A stretch of 15,971 nt of DNA. Origin: Podochytrium sp. JEL0797 (lineage: Eukaryota > Chytridiomycota > Chytridiomycetes > Chytridiales > Chytriomycetaceae). This document shows, one piece after another, positions 8,013 to 15,971 of this stretch. The notes below the pieces were generated by a model, which saw only the letters and a list, made by a program, of their open reading frames with translations, was not told the origin of the DNA and did no database searches. A program made the translations under genes and the position numbers. How positions within the stretch are numbered: position 1 is the stretch's first letter; each line of letters begins with the position of its first letter. The stretch is from contig JADGJG010000595.1 in the NCBI GenBank assembly GCA_027596195.1, positions 1 to 15,971 of the forward strand, written 5' to 3'.

Positions 8013-10371
8013 TCATCGACTCGGCGCCATCTTAGACCCCTCCTCGAATGAAATCCGACGACCTTGCTGCTGCTCTTGATTCTTCACCCCACCAACTCGA
8101 CTACTCGAAGGGCGCGAAGCGGACGCACTCGAAGTCCTGGTTTGAACGAGCGAATTTCTCACACTCGCCCCATCCCCACCACCAACAGAGCCACTGCGGA
8201 GCTGATTCAACGCCTCCGAAATGGCGTTACTCGCGCGTTCGTCTTGCACTTCTTTGGCGTATGTCAACGCTTTGGTGTACACTTTTGATGCCGATTCCAA
8301 CCGCCCCGTCCGAACTAGGTAGCAAAGTGTAAGAAAGAGAAGGAAAAAAGGGCGGTGGGTGCGCTTTCCCACCTTCGACTTGACCAATCAACACCAACGC
8401 ATTCAACGCCCACCTCCGGTCCTTCACAGCCTCCGACACTTTCAAACTCGCCACCCCCTTCTGCCTCGCCACTTCGTCCCTCCCCATCTCCAAATGACAC
8501 CGTCCAATATCATGCAAAAGCCACGCCGTTTCAAGCGTCACGGGGGGGGCAGGCTGCTGCTGTTGTTGTTGAGAAGCAGACGATAAGGAAGGTGGCGGTG
8601 CTGATACGGGACGGGTTGGTTTGGTGGGTGCAGGGGTGGTAGAGGGGGAGGAGTCGAGAGACAACTTTTGTTCAAAGGCCGAGATGGCTTCGTCGAAGCG
8701 GCGCAGTTTGACGCAGATGCGGCCCATGTTTGTGAGTGCGCGTGGGAGGCAGGAGGCGTGGAGATAGGTGTTGGTGCGACATTCGGACAAGTCTATGTCC
8801 GGGGTTCCATCCATCACAAAAAAAATTGAGAACCAGAAGGTGGGGCAAGAATGTGTGCGTCTCACCTTTTCGATAAAACTGCATGGCTTGAGGCAAGCTC
8901 TCCAACTGCATGTAAATGTTTCCAATCGCGCTCGTCACATCCGACACGGCTTGGTCGCGGTTCGGCAGGTTTTTGATCTCAGTGAGGCGGGTAAGGAGGT
9001 TTCGCGCGGTTTGGAGGGCTCGCTGGTGGTTTCCCTTTTCGATTGCTGGATTAAAGGGGTGTGTGAGATTTTTGGTTTTGGAGGGAAAGGGGGGCTAAAA
9101 AGCATTTAATTACATTGTGTCACGACATTCATGGACGCTTTCACGTATTTAGACGTTTCGGCGGTAAACTTGTTGGTTTGGTTCACGGGGCTGTGGAGGT
9201 TTACGCCTCCCCCCGCTTTCGGATTGCTCGCTTGATGCGTGGCCAGAGATTCTCTCTCCTTGTGGTCATGTGCATATTCGTTGATGAGCGCGCGGTTGCG
9301 AGCTGAATAGAAAAGCAGAGTCAGCTTCGAATAATTTAACACTCCTTTTTTTGATCATTTACCTGAAATTGCTCTAACAAGGACTTTAGAATGCTCTTTA
9401 CGGCGAGCGTAGATGGGTTTCTGTTGTCTCCAAAACTCAGTGCGCGTGTCAATGTATTTAAGACAACTGCCAACGAGACTCATGACGTGTTGGTTGGGGT
9501 TATGCTCGAAATCTATTCGTTTATAAGATTGTAGAGGTTAAAAAAGGCCTTCCTCATAACTCCTCACAACTCAATTATCATATACCTGGATCTGCCAGAA
9601 AATTCTCCAAAAACTCCTTGTCCGTATACAGCTCCCCCAACAGCTGTTTGGCCTGTTTTCCCGAAATGGCCACGTCCTTTGGCTGCTTTCCTGCCATTTG
9701 TACCCCAGCAGTACCACCCGCGAGTTTCGCGGACCCCACACCCCCCGCGACGGGGGCAATGATGATATTGCCCTGGGCAGTAATTTTGGTTCCTGGAGGC
9801 GCTTGGAATTTGTAGTCTTTTGGATCTGGGAGAAGGGGTTTGAGCAACAACGAAAAAATACGTCAAAACAACCAGATTCGATCCACATACTTCCAATCGA
9901 GTTGTCAATCGCCTCGCGCGATTTTTGGATCCCAAGACGGAACTCGTCGAGTTCAGGACGCAGTTTGTTTCCGCGGTGGTAAAACACGAGCGCCATTTCA
10001 AAGTCTCCCTTGGCGTAAAGGGCTTCCGCTTTTTGATACACACCCTAATTCGTTAATTTAAGATTTCAACGCGTTGTTTTTATAACGGAGACCCCCCCTC
10101 AAACCTTGAAAAATGTGAGATCCCCTTTCAACGACAAATTCGCATCCTCCAATGCGGCATGCATGTCTCCGAGTTGAAGATGGCATTTCGAACGCGCCAC
10201 GAGACAGTTTTTGTCGTCGAGTTTCATCGCGAGGGCTTTCGTGTAAGCCACAATGGCTTTTTTGAAGGATCCTTGTTTGGCGAGAATGTCGCCTTCGGCA
10301 AATAGGGATTGGAACGAGGAAACGGGTTCCTTGACCTCATCTGAGTCTGAGTCACTATCGTTTCGACCCAT
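8013..10371 (-). CDS. ODAD4: ODAD4 (TTC25), outer dynein arm docking complex TPR subunit
   Basis: Tetratricopeptide-repeat protein that helps dock outer dynein arms on doublet microtubules of motile cilia. Eight exons in transcript order: 10371-10105, 10044-9891, 9825-9586, 9512-9363, 9302-9114, 9045-8866, 8792-8373, 8314-8013. The seven GT-AG introns are 58-73 bp and the spliced frame gives 633 residues, close to the human length (about 670). Family blocks: DKNCLVARSKCHLQLGD (exon 1), GDFEMALVFYHRGNKLRPE and FRLGIQKSREAIDNSIG (exon 2), KQLLGELYTDKEFLE (exon 3), FWRQQKPIYAR (exon 4), WLLHDIGRCHLEMG (exon 7), ALTYAKEVQDERASNAISEAL (from exon 8; shown in part). N-terminal TPRs are followed by a linker and a second TPR set. 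The start at 10371 is followed by an acidic Ser/Asp leader. A Pro/Ser/Gln-rich insert of about 40 residues interrupts the C-terminal TPR array in exon 7. The C-terminal tail after about residue 580 is low complexity and shorter than in mammals. The weakest junction is the exon 5 donor (T|gtaatt at 9113), chosen because only it keeps the frame. Confidence 0.93.
8553..8571 (-). repeat. CAA/CAG trinucleotide repeat coding for polyglutamine in ODAD4
   Basis: Six consecutive glutamine codons (three CAA then three CAG, read on the minus strand) lie inside the low-complexity insert of ODAD4 exon 7. A run of eight G on the plus strand at 8542-8549, which codes for prolines, sits beside it. Both are slippage-prone and so likely to vary in length between strains. 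Confidence 0.75.
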
Positions 10372-10812
10372 TATTTGTATAGAATAGTGTGTGTGGACTG
10401 TGAGGAAGCTGTCTCAAGTTTGTGGCTGTTTTTCAGAATTCGGACGCGTTTGAGAAGCTCTTGAGCGGCTGAAATCACAAAAAGTCAAAGTTGGTGGAAT
10501 CCGATCAATAGAAAGCTTCTGATCAAAGGTTTTTGGTGCAGTTGCTAGTTGGGTTTTGATCCTCGTCCGTGTGGGAGGTTGGATTGGATGTTGAAGAAAT
10601 TGTCACTTTTTTTTTCTCAACCCCCCATTTAACTTCTATCCTCTGTACTAGCGAATTCTTCCCAGCAGAGCTCTCTCAACGAAGCTTTAAACACGAATCA
10701 TTCAATCAAGTTTCTCATACAACCTGTCGCGTGGAGAGAAAAATTTGTCCGAATATTTTATGCATCCTTTGCGCAGAGGATCCAAACGGGGTTGATTCTG
10801 CACTTCAAGCGT
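10372..10812. other. Intergenic region, ODAD4 promoter and PTPDC1-like 3' flank
   Basis: This 441-bp gap separates two minus-strand genes. It should contain the 3' flank of the phosphatase gene and the promoter of ODAD4. I see T-rich and C-rich stretches around 10608-10630, but no convincing tRNA, repeat or conserved gene. A plus-strand open frame of 108 codons crosses it and runs into the last phosphatase exon; its composition and lack of family similarity suggest chance. Confidence 0.5.
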
Positions 10813-12922
10813 TTATTTATTTTGTTTTGGCCGCGTCTCTTCCACAACAGACATATGTTCAACCATCATCTGCATATAAAAAAAGCATCAGTTAGAAACT
10901 TTCTCTCGGAATTCAAAAATGCAAAGTCACACCTTCAACAACCGCGTGATCCCCCACACAGCCGAAGCCTGCAACACAGGTCCACCAAACATCACAAGCC
11001 CTTTCCCCCACGCCCCAAAAGCGCCAGACCCCGTCTTTCCAATTGCTCCTAACTTTGGCGGTTCCGACGCCACGCGTTTGCGGCCCTCATCTGGCACTGC
11101 TGCATCGGGCTTGGTGGGAAGTTGAGGGAGCTTTTCGGTAGACTTGCTCGTGGGTAGTTCTGTCTGGGTGAGAGTTCCTGAACCTTGTGCGTTCACGATT
11201 TGTGAAAGTCTCGGAGCGAGAGACGCGTTCGATTGGACAGTTGGAACATTCGAAGCGCGCTGCGTTGTCAAAAGGGTCGCGATGCGGTACATTGATTCCG
11301 CTGTATTCGTTCCAGGGGACATGTGGCGGTACATGTCCATCAACAAGTTGAGAGTCCAAAATACGGGTTTGTCCAACTTTTCGACTTTGGTCATGGCTTC
11401 GGCGGGTGTTATAGAGGGTTGGGATTCGCATTGGTCAATGATGGCGTGTACTTGGGTGTCAGAAAGGAAAGGGTCCTAAAGTTGGTCACGTCTCATTAAT
11501 AATCGCTCAAACGCGTCGTGCTTAATCCCCTGATGGGGCCCACCTTCAACAAAGAAACCCAATGCAACAACACCTCCACCAAAACAGCAGCCCGTTCCTT
11601 CCCATCATCAATTCCCCTTTCGTTCGACTGCTGGTGATCTGAATCGCTATTCAACTCCTGCCAACACGGAACATCCGCGTCGATTGGACCGTCGAGAACT
11701 TTCCAGCTCCCAGAGTTTATTTCACTCATGAGTCGGAGCACCGCGGATGTCGGATTCGAATTGAATTGAAACGCGTTGATGCCGGTGCAGATACTGTTGG
11801 ACAGACTGGAGTGTGTTTCGGGTGTATCGGAACTCGCGATGAGAATGGATTTGAGACGCATCGATAAAGCGTGAACAATCTGATTTCAAGTCGTTAGTCA
11901 AACTCAACAAAAAATAAAATCGCGGTAAGAAAAAAAGGGTGGGAATACTTTTGGGACGTTCCACAACGTTCGCAATTCCATCCCATGCAAAAACAGCCTT
12001 TGATTTTCCATCGTTTCTCGAAACGAGATGGGTTTCACTACCACATTTACAGATTTCATGTCAGCCTTCGTAGTTGCTGGCAGTTGTTGGATTTGGTGAC
12101 ACGCGATTTCTTGATCCTCGCTGCTTCGAGAAGCAGGATCTTTCGGCACACTAACGAATGGACGCGAAATAGTCATGGGGAATATAGCCGTTAATGAAAT
12201 CAGATAATCTTTGAATTGGTGGACAAAAGATTGCTGTTTGGCCGTTTGCACGGATCGTGGCCTCGCGTCTCGGACACACTTGATGGCTTCGGTTGGGGTC
12301 ATGTGCTTTGCATAGATCAGATAACACGCAATCGTGAGCCCCGTTCGTCCCAAGCCGGCGTGACAGTGGACCGCAACTTTTCCTCCCAACGTGTCCAACT
12401 CGTGCGTCATGACTTGAACGACTTTTAAAATGTGGCTCTTTTCGGGAACGTCCATATCCGGCCTTTTGGGGCGAAAGGAGACAAATGTCAAAACAAGAAA
12501 CGAGAGAGCGCACTGTTGAAAAAACGCACCATCCGAATCCATAATGCGAAATCCCTTCGTTCATCCAGTCTTCAGGGACATAACTGAACCCAGCCCCGCC
12601 TCGATCGTCCACCCCGTCTCCGCAATTTTGGTGTTCTTGGGCGAGTTGCAGGTTGAAGATGGATTTGATTCCCTTCTGTTTGAACACGTCGATGATATTG
12701 TATTGCTTAATTATACGTGTTGAGGGGCGCTGGGTGGCGAGGATGGAGTCGGTGATCCTTGATTTGGAGAAGGTGAGTTTGAAAATCATGATCGTCTTTG
12801 ACCCACCAATTCGAATATAGCCCTTCTATCGCGTTAGGGTGGGATGCGTCGTGTGTCCATAATTTGTAGTTTTCGTATTTGCAGGCTGGACCGCCGCAAA
12901 AGAAGCAGTGCGCGGCAGACAT
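10813..12922 (-). CDS. PTPDC1: PTPDC1-like protein tyrosine phosphatase
   Basis: Cysteine-based phosphatase of the PTPDC1 family, which in animals is linked to centrioles and cilia. Six exons in transcript order: 12922-12807, 12757-12530, 12462-11949, 11879-11544, 11475-10933, 10869-10813. Introns are 49-69 bp and the product has 597 residues. Family features in order: CGGPACKYEN near the N-terminus (residues 9-18), then GLYSNW|ITDSILATQRPS rebuilt across the exon 1-2 junction, INFL-type NLQ with EHQNCG, and YGFGW|PDMDVP across exons 2-3. That junction creates a WPD loop (W115-P116-D117, candidate general acid). The signature loop HCHAGLGRTG follows, with nucleophile Cys148 and Arg154, then ACYLIYAKHMTPTEAI. 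The C-terminal half matches the helical tail of PTPDC1 (DPFLSDTQ, FWTLNLLMDMYRHMSPGT). All catalytic residues expected of an active enzyme are present. The last exon is uncertain: without splicing at 10932 the protein ends one codon later (GTG TGA, stop 10929-10927), with splicing it gains 18 residues. The gene is head to head with SDHAF2, 221 bp apart. Confidence 0.9.
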
Positions 12923-13143
12923 ATTGTTTTGAGCGCGTTGTTTTCCCTTCTTTTTTTCTTTAATAACATGGAAATGAAGGCAATGCAGGAGTGTTCTTCC
13001 TTCTCATCCAATAGCCGAGGACTGAGGAAAGGAGTAAGAAAAAGAATATCGGAACACGGTTGACCAATCATTGAGCGATCGGTGGTGAAGGGAATCGAAG
13101 CGAAGCCGCAAAAAAAGAGGCAAAAAAAAACAACCCCGCAGCC
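12923..13143. promoter_or_regulatory. Divergent promoter with two CCAAT boxes
   Basis: Only 221 bp separate the start codons of the phosphatase (minus) and SDHAF2 (plus), so both promoters must share it. Two CCAAT pentamers on the plus strand lie at 13008-13012 and 13064-13068, about 132 and 76 bp before the SDHAF2 ATG. In fungi the CCAAT-binding HAP/NF-Y complex activates many respiratory genes, so these are reasonable candidate sites for SDHAF2. The assignment is inference; such a pentamer also occurs by chance. An AG-rich stretch precedes the SDHAF2 ATG and a T-rich one precedes the phosphatase start. Confidence 0.5.
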
Positions 13144-14011
13144 ATGCTTCGCCTCCACTCGCTACGACGCCTCGCGTGTATCCTCCCCAGACATGCTGCA
13201 CTCCTCGCACGCACCCCTTCCTCCTGCGCATACTCCACGGCATCCGCGCCCTCGACCTTCCCCGGCGAATGGGCGCGCAAACCTCCCCCCACGGCCGACT
13301 CGGACGCCGTCGACGGCGGACGCATCGAATTCACGATCAAGATCCCGAAGCCGATCCGCCCCGCCGACGAACCCCTCGCCACGAAGCGCGCGCGCCTACT
13401 GTGGTCTGTGCGTAAGCGCGGCATCCTCGAGTGCGATCTGCTGCTCAGCACGTTTGTTGACAAGAAGCGTCTGGCCGCGATGGGTGCCGTGGAGTTGGAA
13501 CAGCTGGACTCGCTGCTCGAGGAGGTGCGCGTGTTTTTCGTTTCGCGGTTTAGTTGTTTCTCTTCTCGCGGTTGACCGAGGCGCATTTGGATGAAGGCAG
13601 TTGATGATCTGCAATGTATGCGAAGTCTTAATAGACAGTGGAGATGTAGTGATGATGTTGGCAAGGAGTCGAGAGCAGGATAAGAGATTGTTGATCATGA
13701 TCGCACGCCAGGAGCATGATCCACCACCCTTTCATACCCCACACAGCATCCTCTAAGCTTTCTAAACTTGCTAACCCCATCTTTTATTTCAAACAGAACG
13801 ATTGGGATGTTTACTACTGGGTATGGCGACTTTTTTGCCGAGAATTGCCTAATTTGCGCGTTAAAGCTAACTTCTCTCCTTCATTGAATTGTGACAGGTC
13901 ACAATGGCGAAAGAAACACCTCCTGAAGTCAAGGCATACGGGTTCTGGGATGATTTGGTGGAGCATTCCAAGAACAAGCGCAAGGATATTCTCCGCATGC
14001 CGGAGCTGTGA
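13144..14011 (+). CDS. SDHAF2: SDHAF2 (Sdh5/Emi5), succinate dehydrogenase flavinylation factor
   Basis: Small mitochondrial matrix protein that promotes covalent FAD attachment to the flavoprotein subunit of complex II. Three exons: 13144-13524, 13797-13820, 13898-14011; 172 residues. The N-terminus (MLRLHSLRRLACILPRHAAL) is rich in Arg and Leu with no acidic residue, typical of a mitochondrial presequence. The conserved core is RARLLWSVRKRGILECDLLL, STFVDKKRL and LDSLLEE|NDWDVYYW|VTMAKETPPEV, where bars mark splice junctions. Exon 2 is only 24 nt and codes exactly the eight residues NDWDVYYW, part of the family's most conserved block. Both splice junctions are in phase 0. Intron 1 is 272 bp, about four times longer than other introns here; intron 2 is 77 bp. 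Length is in the normal range. An AATAAA lies 19 bp after the stop. TBCE starts about 121 bp downstream on the same strand. Confidence 0.93.
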
Positions 14012-14029
14012 GAGACTGAAAGAGGATGA

Positions 14030-14035
14030 AATAAA
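14030..14035 (+). terminator. Putative polyadenylation signal of SDHAF2
   Basis: An AATAAA hexamer begins 19 bp after the SDHAF2 stop codon and about 100 bp before the proposed TBCE start, so transcript end and next promoter are packed into roughly 120 bp. Confidence 0.45.
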
Positions 14036-14132
14036 CAAATGTGTTCTTAGTTGAAAGTGGAACGCGATGCGATTCCGGTGTGAGGCGGCAGGTGGGTGGA
14101 AAACCTTGTCCAAACAAATGCTCTGTGAAAAC

Positions 14133-15971
14133 ATGGCCACTCTTGTCTCACAGCGCATCGAGTTTTCGGACGACCAGCACCGCGGCACCATCCGCTTTGA
14201 CGGAACCCTTGAAGGCAAAGCATGGCTGGGCATTGAATGGGACATTCCCTCGCGTGGAAAACACTCTGGTGAGCACCCAACCCTTGCAACACACACTCGA
14301 CCCTCTTGACTTCTTTTCAACACGGCACACTTCTTTGTATCCACTCACTATGGCACTAGGCCAGCACCCCAAGGACAAGGCCGTGTTTCTCTTCCGCGTT
14401 GCTGTGCCAAACTCGGCCTCGTTTGTGCGCCAGGACTCGCCAAAGGTGCTTCTGGCGCGCTCGTTTCTGTGCGCCGTGCGCGAAAAGTACATTGACGCGA
14501 GCCAGGGGAACAACGCATTCGCACACCAGAGCGAAACCACGCGGAGTTCGGGTCTCAAGCACAAGGAGCCTGGCGCAGATGTGGAGGTCGAGATGGTTGG
14601 CTGGGACAAGGTAACCCAATTTCCTACAGCCACCGCCGATGCTCACTATTCTCTTTGCAGATGCGAAAGAAACTCAGCGAGCTGGCGAAGATCGAAATTG
14701 TGGGTCTCGCGGGAATGCAGATTGGCTGGGTCAATGTGGCGATTGCTGAATCCCGCGGAATGAACCCCGCGTTGCTGCGACAAACGGAATCGGACCAGGC
14801 ACCCACTGCCATCCGCGACACGTTTCCTCTCGTGCAAGACTTGGATTTGAGCAGGAATCTGTTCAGCTCGTGGCAGGATGTTGCTCGAATCACGATGCAG
14901 TTGCCCCACTTGGAATCGCTGCGCTTAAATAGCAACCGTCTGAGGTGGTTGGACACGGATGCTGCACTCCTCACTTCAGGATTCAGCAACATCAAATTCC
15001 TGGCACTCAATTCCACGAATCTCGCATGGGACGACATAGAAAAGCTCGCAACACATACCCCGAACCTCGCGTCCCTCTTTTTCGGATTCAACGGACTATC
15101 CACATTCGGCCCCAAATATTCCACCCCTCCCACTCCCACAAACGCAATCTCCCCCTTATTCCCCCACCTCAAAGAATTCCACCTCGAACAAAACAGTCTC
15201 TCCTCCTGGCCCGACCTCTGCACCCTAATCCACACCCACATGCCCCTCCTCACGACCCTGAACCTAAAACACAACCAAATCGCATCCATCCCATCCCCCA
15301 CTTCCACCCAATTCCTTCACCTCACAACCCTCAACCTCGCCTGCAACAACCTCACCTCCTACACTTCCATTCACGCACTCAACGCGTTCCCGCAACTCGT
15401 TGATATTCGGGTCCGCGATAACCCCGTCCTCGCCGTCAACCCGCCTTCGAACCTCGACGGAACGTTCCACCCACCCACCTCTGAACCGGATGAACACGCC
15501 TCGCAATCAGACCAACTCGCCGCTCGCCTCTCAAAAGCAACACGGATTAACGGCAAACAAGTCTCCCCACGCGAACGGAGCGACGCGGAGCTCTATTACC
15601 TCGGGAAAGTTGCGCATTGGATCCATGCGTTGAAAGCAACTGCCGCTGCAGGAGACCTCACAGTTGATTCACGCGTGGATATGTGGGTGGAAGAGTATCA
15701 TCCGCGGTTTGGGGATCTTGTGGCCAAACATGGGATGCCCCAAGTCGCGCCACTAAGCGCCACTTCGAATGCGTTGAAGGATCGGTTGGTGCGGTTACTG
15801 TTTTGTTTGGTGGAGGACGGTGAGGGAAAATCCATTACGAAGCGGGTGGAAAAAAGGGTTCCACTGAACATGACGATGCGTGCGTTGAAGGCTTTGGGGG
15901 GGAGGGTGTTGGGGGTGAAGGGGAAGGAGGTTCGGATGCGGGGGTCGATTGGGGTTGAGGAGGCACAGAAG
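14133..15971 (+). CDS. TBCE: TBCE, tubulin-folding cofactor E (truncated by window end)
   Basis: Cofactor E binds alpha-tubulin and, with cofactors C and D, produces assembly-competent tubulin dimers. Exons: 14133-14268, 14360-14610, 14661-15971 (continues). Introns are 91 and 50 bp; 566 residues are visible. The domain order is that of TBCE. A CAP-Gly domain comes first (about 6-78): RGTIRFDG, WLGIEWDIPSRGKHSG and SFVRQDSPKV, the middle block matching the family's WLGVEWDxPERGKHDG. Leucine-rich repeats follow (about 187-400), with LDLSRNLFSSWQDV, LESLRLNSNRL, TLNLKHNQIASIP and TTLNLACNNL. An LRR-cap-like region follows (INGKQVSPRERSDAELYYL). From about residue 500 the start of the C-terminal ubiquitin-like domain is visible (LLFCLVEDG, MTMRALKALGG). 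Start choice: ATG 14133 has a good context (aacATGG) and leaves the short N-terminus usual for TBCE; in-frame ATGs at 14118 and 14067 would add 5 or 22 residues. The stop codon is not in the window. Confidence 0.93.

Noticed and set aside
8048..8642. Several plus-strand frames of 74-95 codons
   Set aside because: All are antisense to ODAD4 exons 7 and 8, whose minus-strand reading matches the TPR family.
10569..10895. Plus-strand 108-codon frame starting in the ODAD4 upstream region
   Set aside because: It crosses T- and C-rich non-coding sequence, runs antisense into the last phosphatase exon and shows no domain or signal; treated as chance.
12151..12789. Unspliced minus-strand 212-codon frame through phosphatase exons 2-3
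   Set aside because: Its first part is real exon 2 coding, but it reads through an intron and shifts out of the conserved frame; replaced by the spliced model.
13068..13664. Minus-strand 198-codon Arg/Ser-rich frame
   Set aside because: Antisense to SDHAF2 exon 1, which has clear family similarity on the plus strand; a long antisense frame is expected in this GC-rich exon.
14624..15307. Minus-strand 227-codon frame and plus-strand 152-codon frame at 14945-15403
   Set aside because: Both are shadows of TBCE exon 3, whose leucine-rich repeats are unambiguous in their own frame.

Overview
The window is nuclear DNA from a flagellated eukaryote, most likely a zoosporic (chytrid-type) fungus. The sequence shows compact genes with many GT-AG introns of about 50-90 bp and short intergenic spaces. 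It carries several genes that normally exist only in lineages building motile cilia (CFAP58, the outer-dynein-arm docking subunit ODAD4/TTC25, a PTPDC1-type phosphatase) beside housekeeping genes (TBCE, SDHAF2). Placement in the zoosporic fungi is inferred from gene content and intron style; another small-intron flagellate is not excluded. A succinate dehydrogenase assembly factor argues against an organism with only hydrogenosomes. No rRNA, tRNA, transposon or CRISPR array was seen.

Layout. 12-3819 (+): CFAP58, nine exons, 5' end unresolved. 3921-7761: a lineage-specific block on the + strand made of two direct copies of a gene for a single-pass membrane protein (3974-5149 intact; 6575-7745 frameshifted), with a secreted cysteine-repeat protein gene (5283-6324) between them. 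8013-10371 (-): ODAD4, eight exons. 10813-12922 (-): PTPDC1-like phosphatase, six exons, with a signature HCHAGLGRTG loop and a WPD loop rebuilt across a splice junction. 12923-13143: short divergent promoter with two CCAAT boxes. 13144-14011 (+): SDHAF2, three exons including a 24-nt microexon. 14133-15971 (+): TBCE (CAP-Gly, leucine-rich repeats, start of the ubiquitin-like end), running off the window.

How they fit together. CFAP58 and ODAD4 are axonemal components, TBCE makes assembly-competent tubulin, and PTPDC1 is a phosphatase linked to centrioles and cilia, so four of the eight loci concern microtubules or the flagellum. SDHAF2 serves respiration. The membrane/secreted block between them is the least familiar part: a type II membrane protein with an acidic dileucine sorting signal and a beta-repeat lumenal domain, and a secreted protein with two copies of an unfamiliar four-cysteine module.

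All gene models were assembled by eye from splice consensus, reading-frame continuity and remembered family conservation. Exon boundaries in conserved regions are well supported; the CFAP58 start, the TBCE start and the last PTPDC1 exon are less certain.
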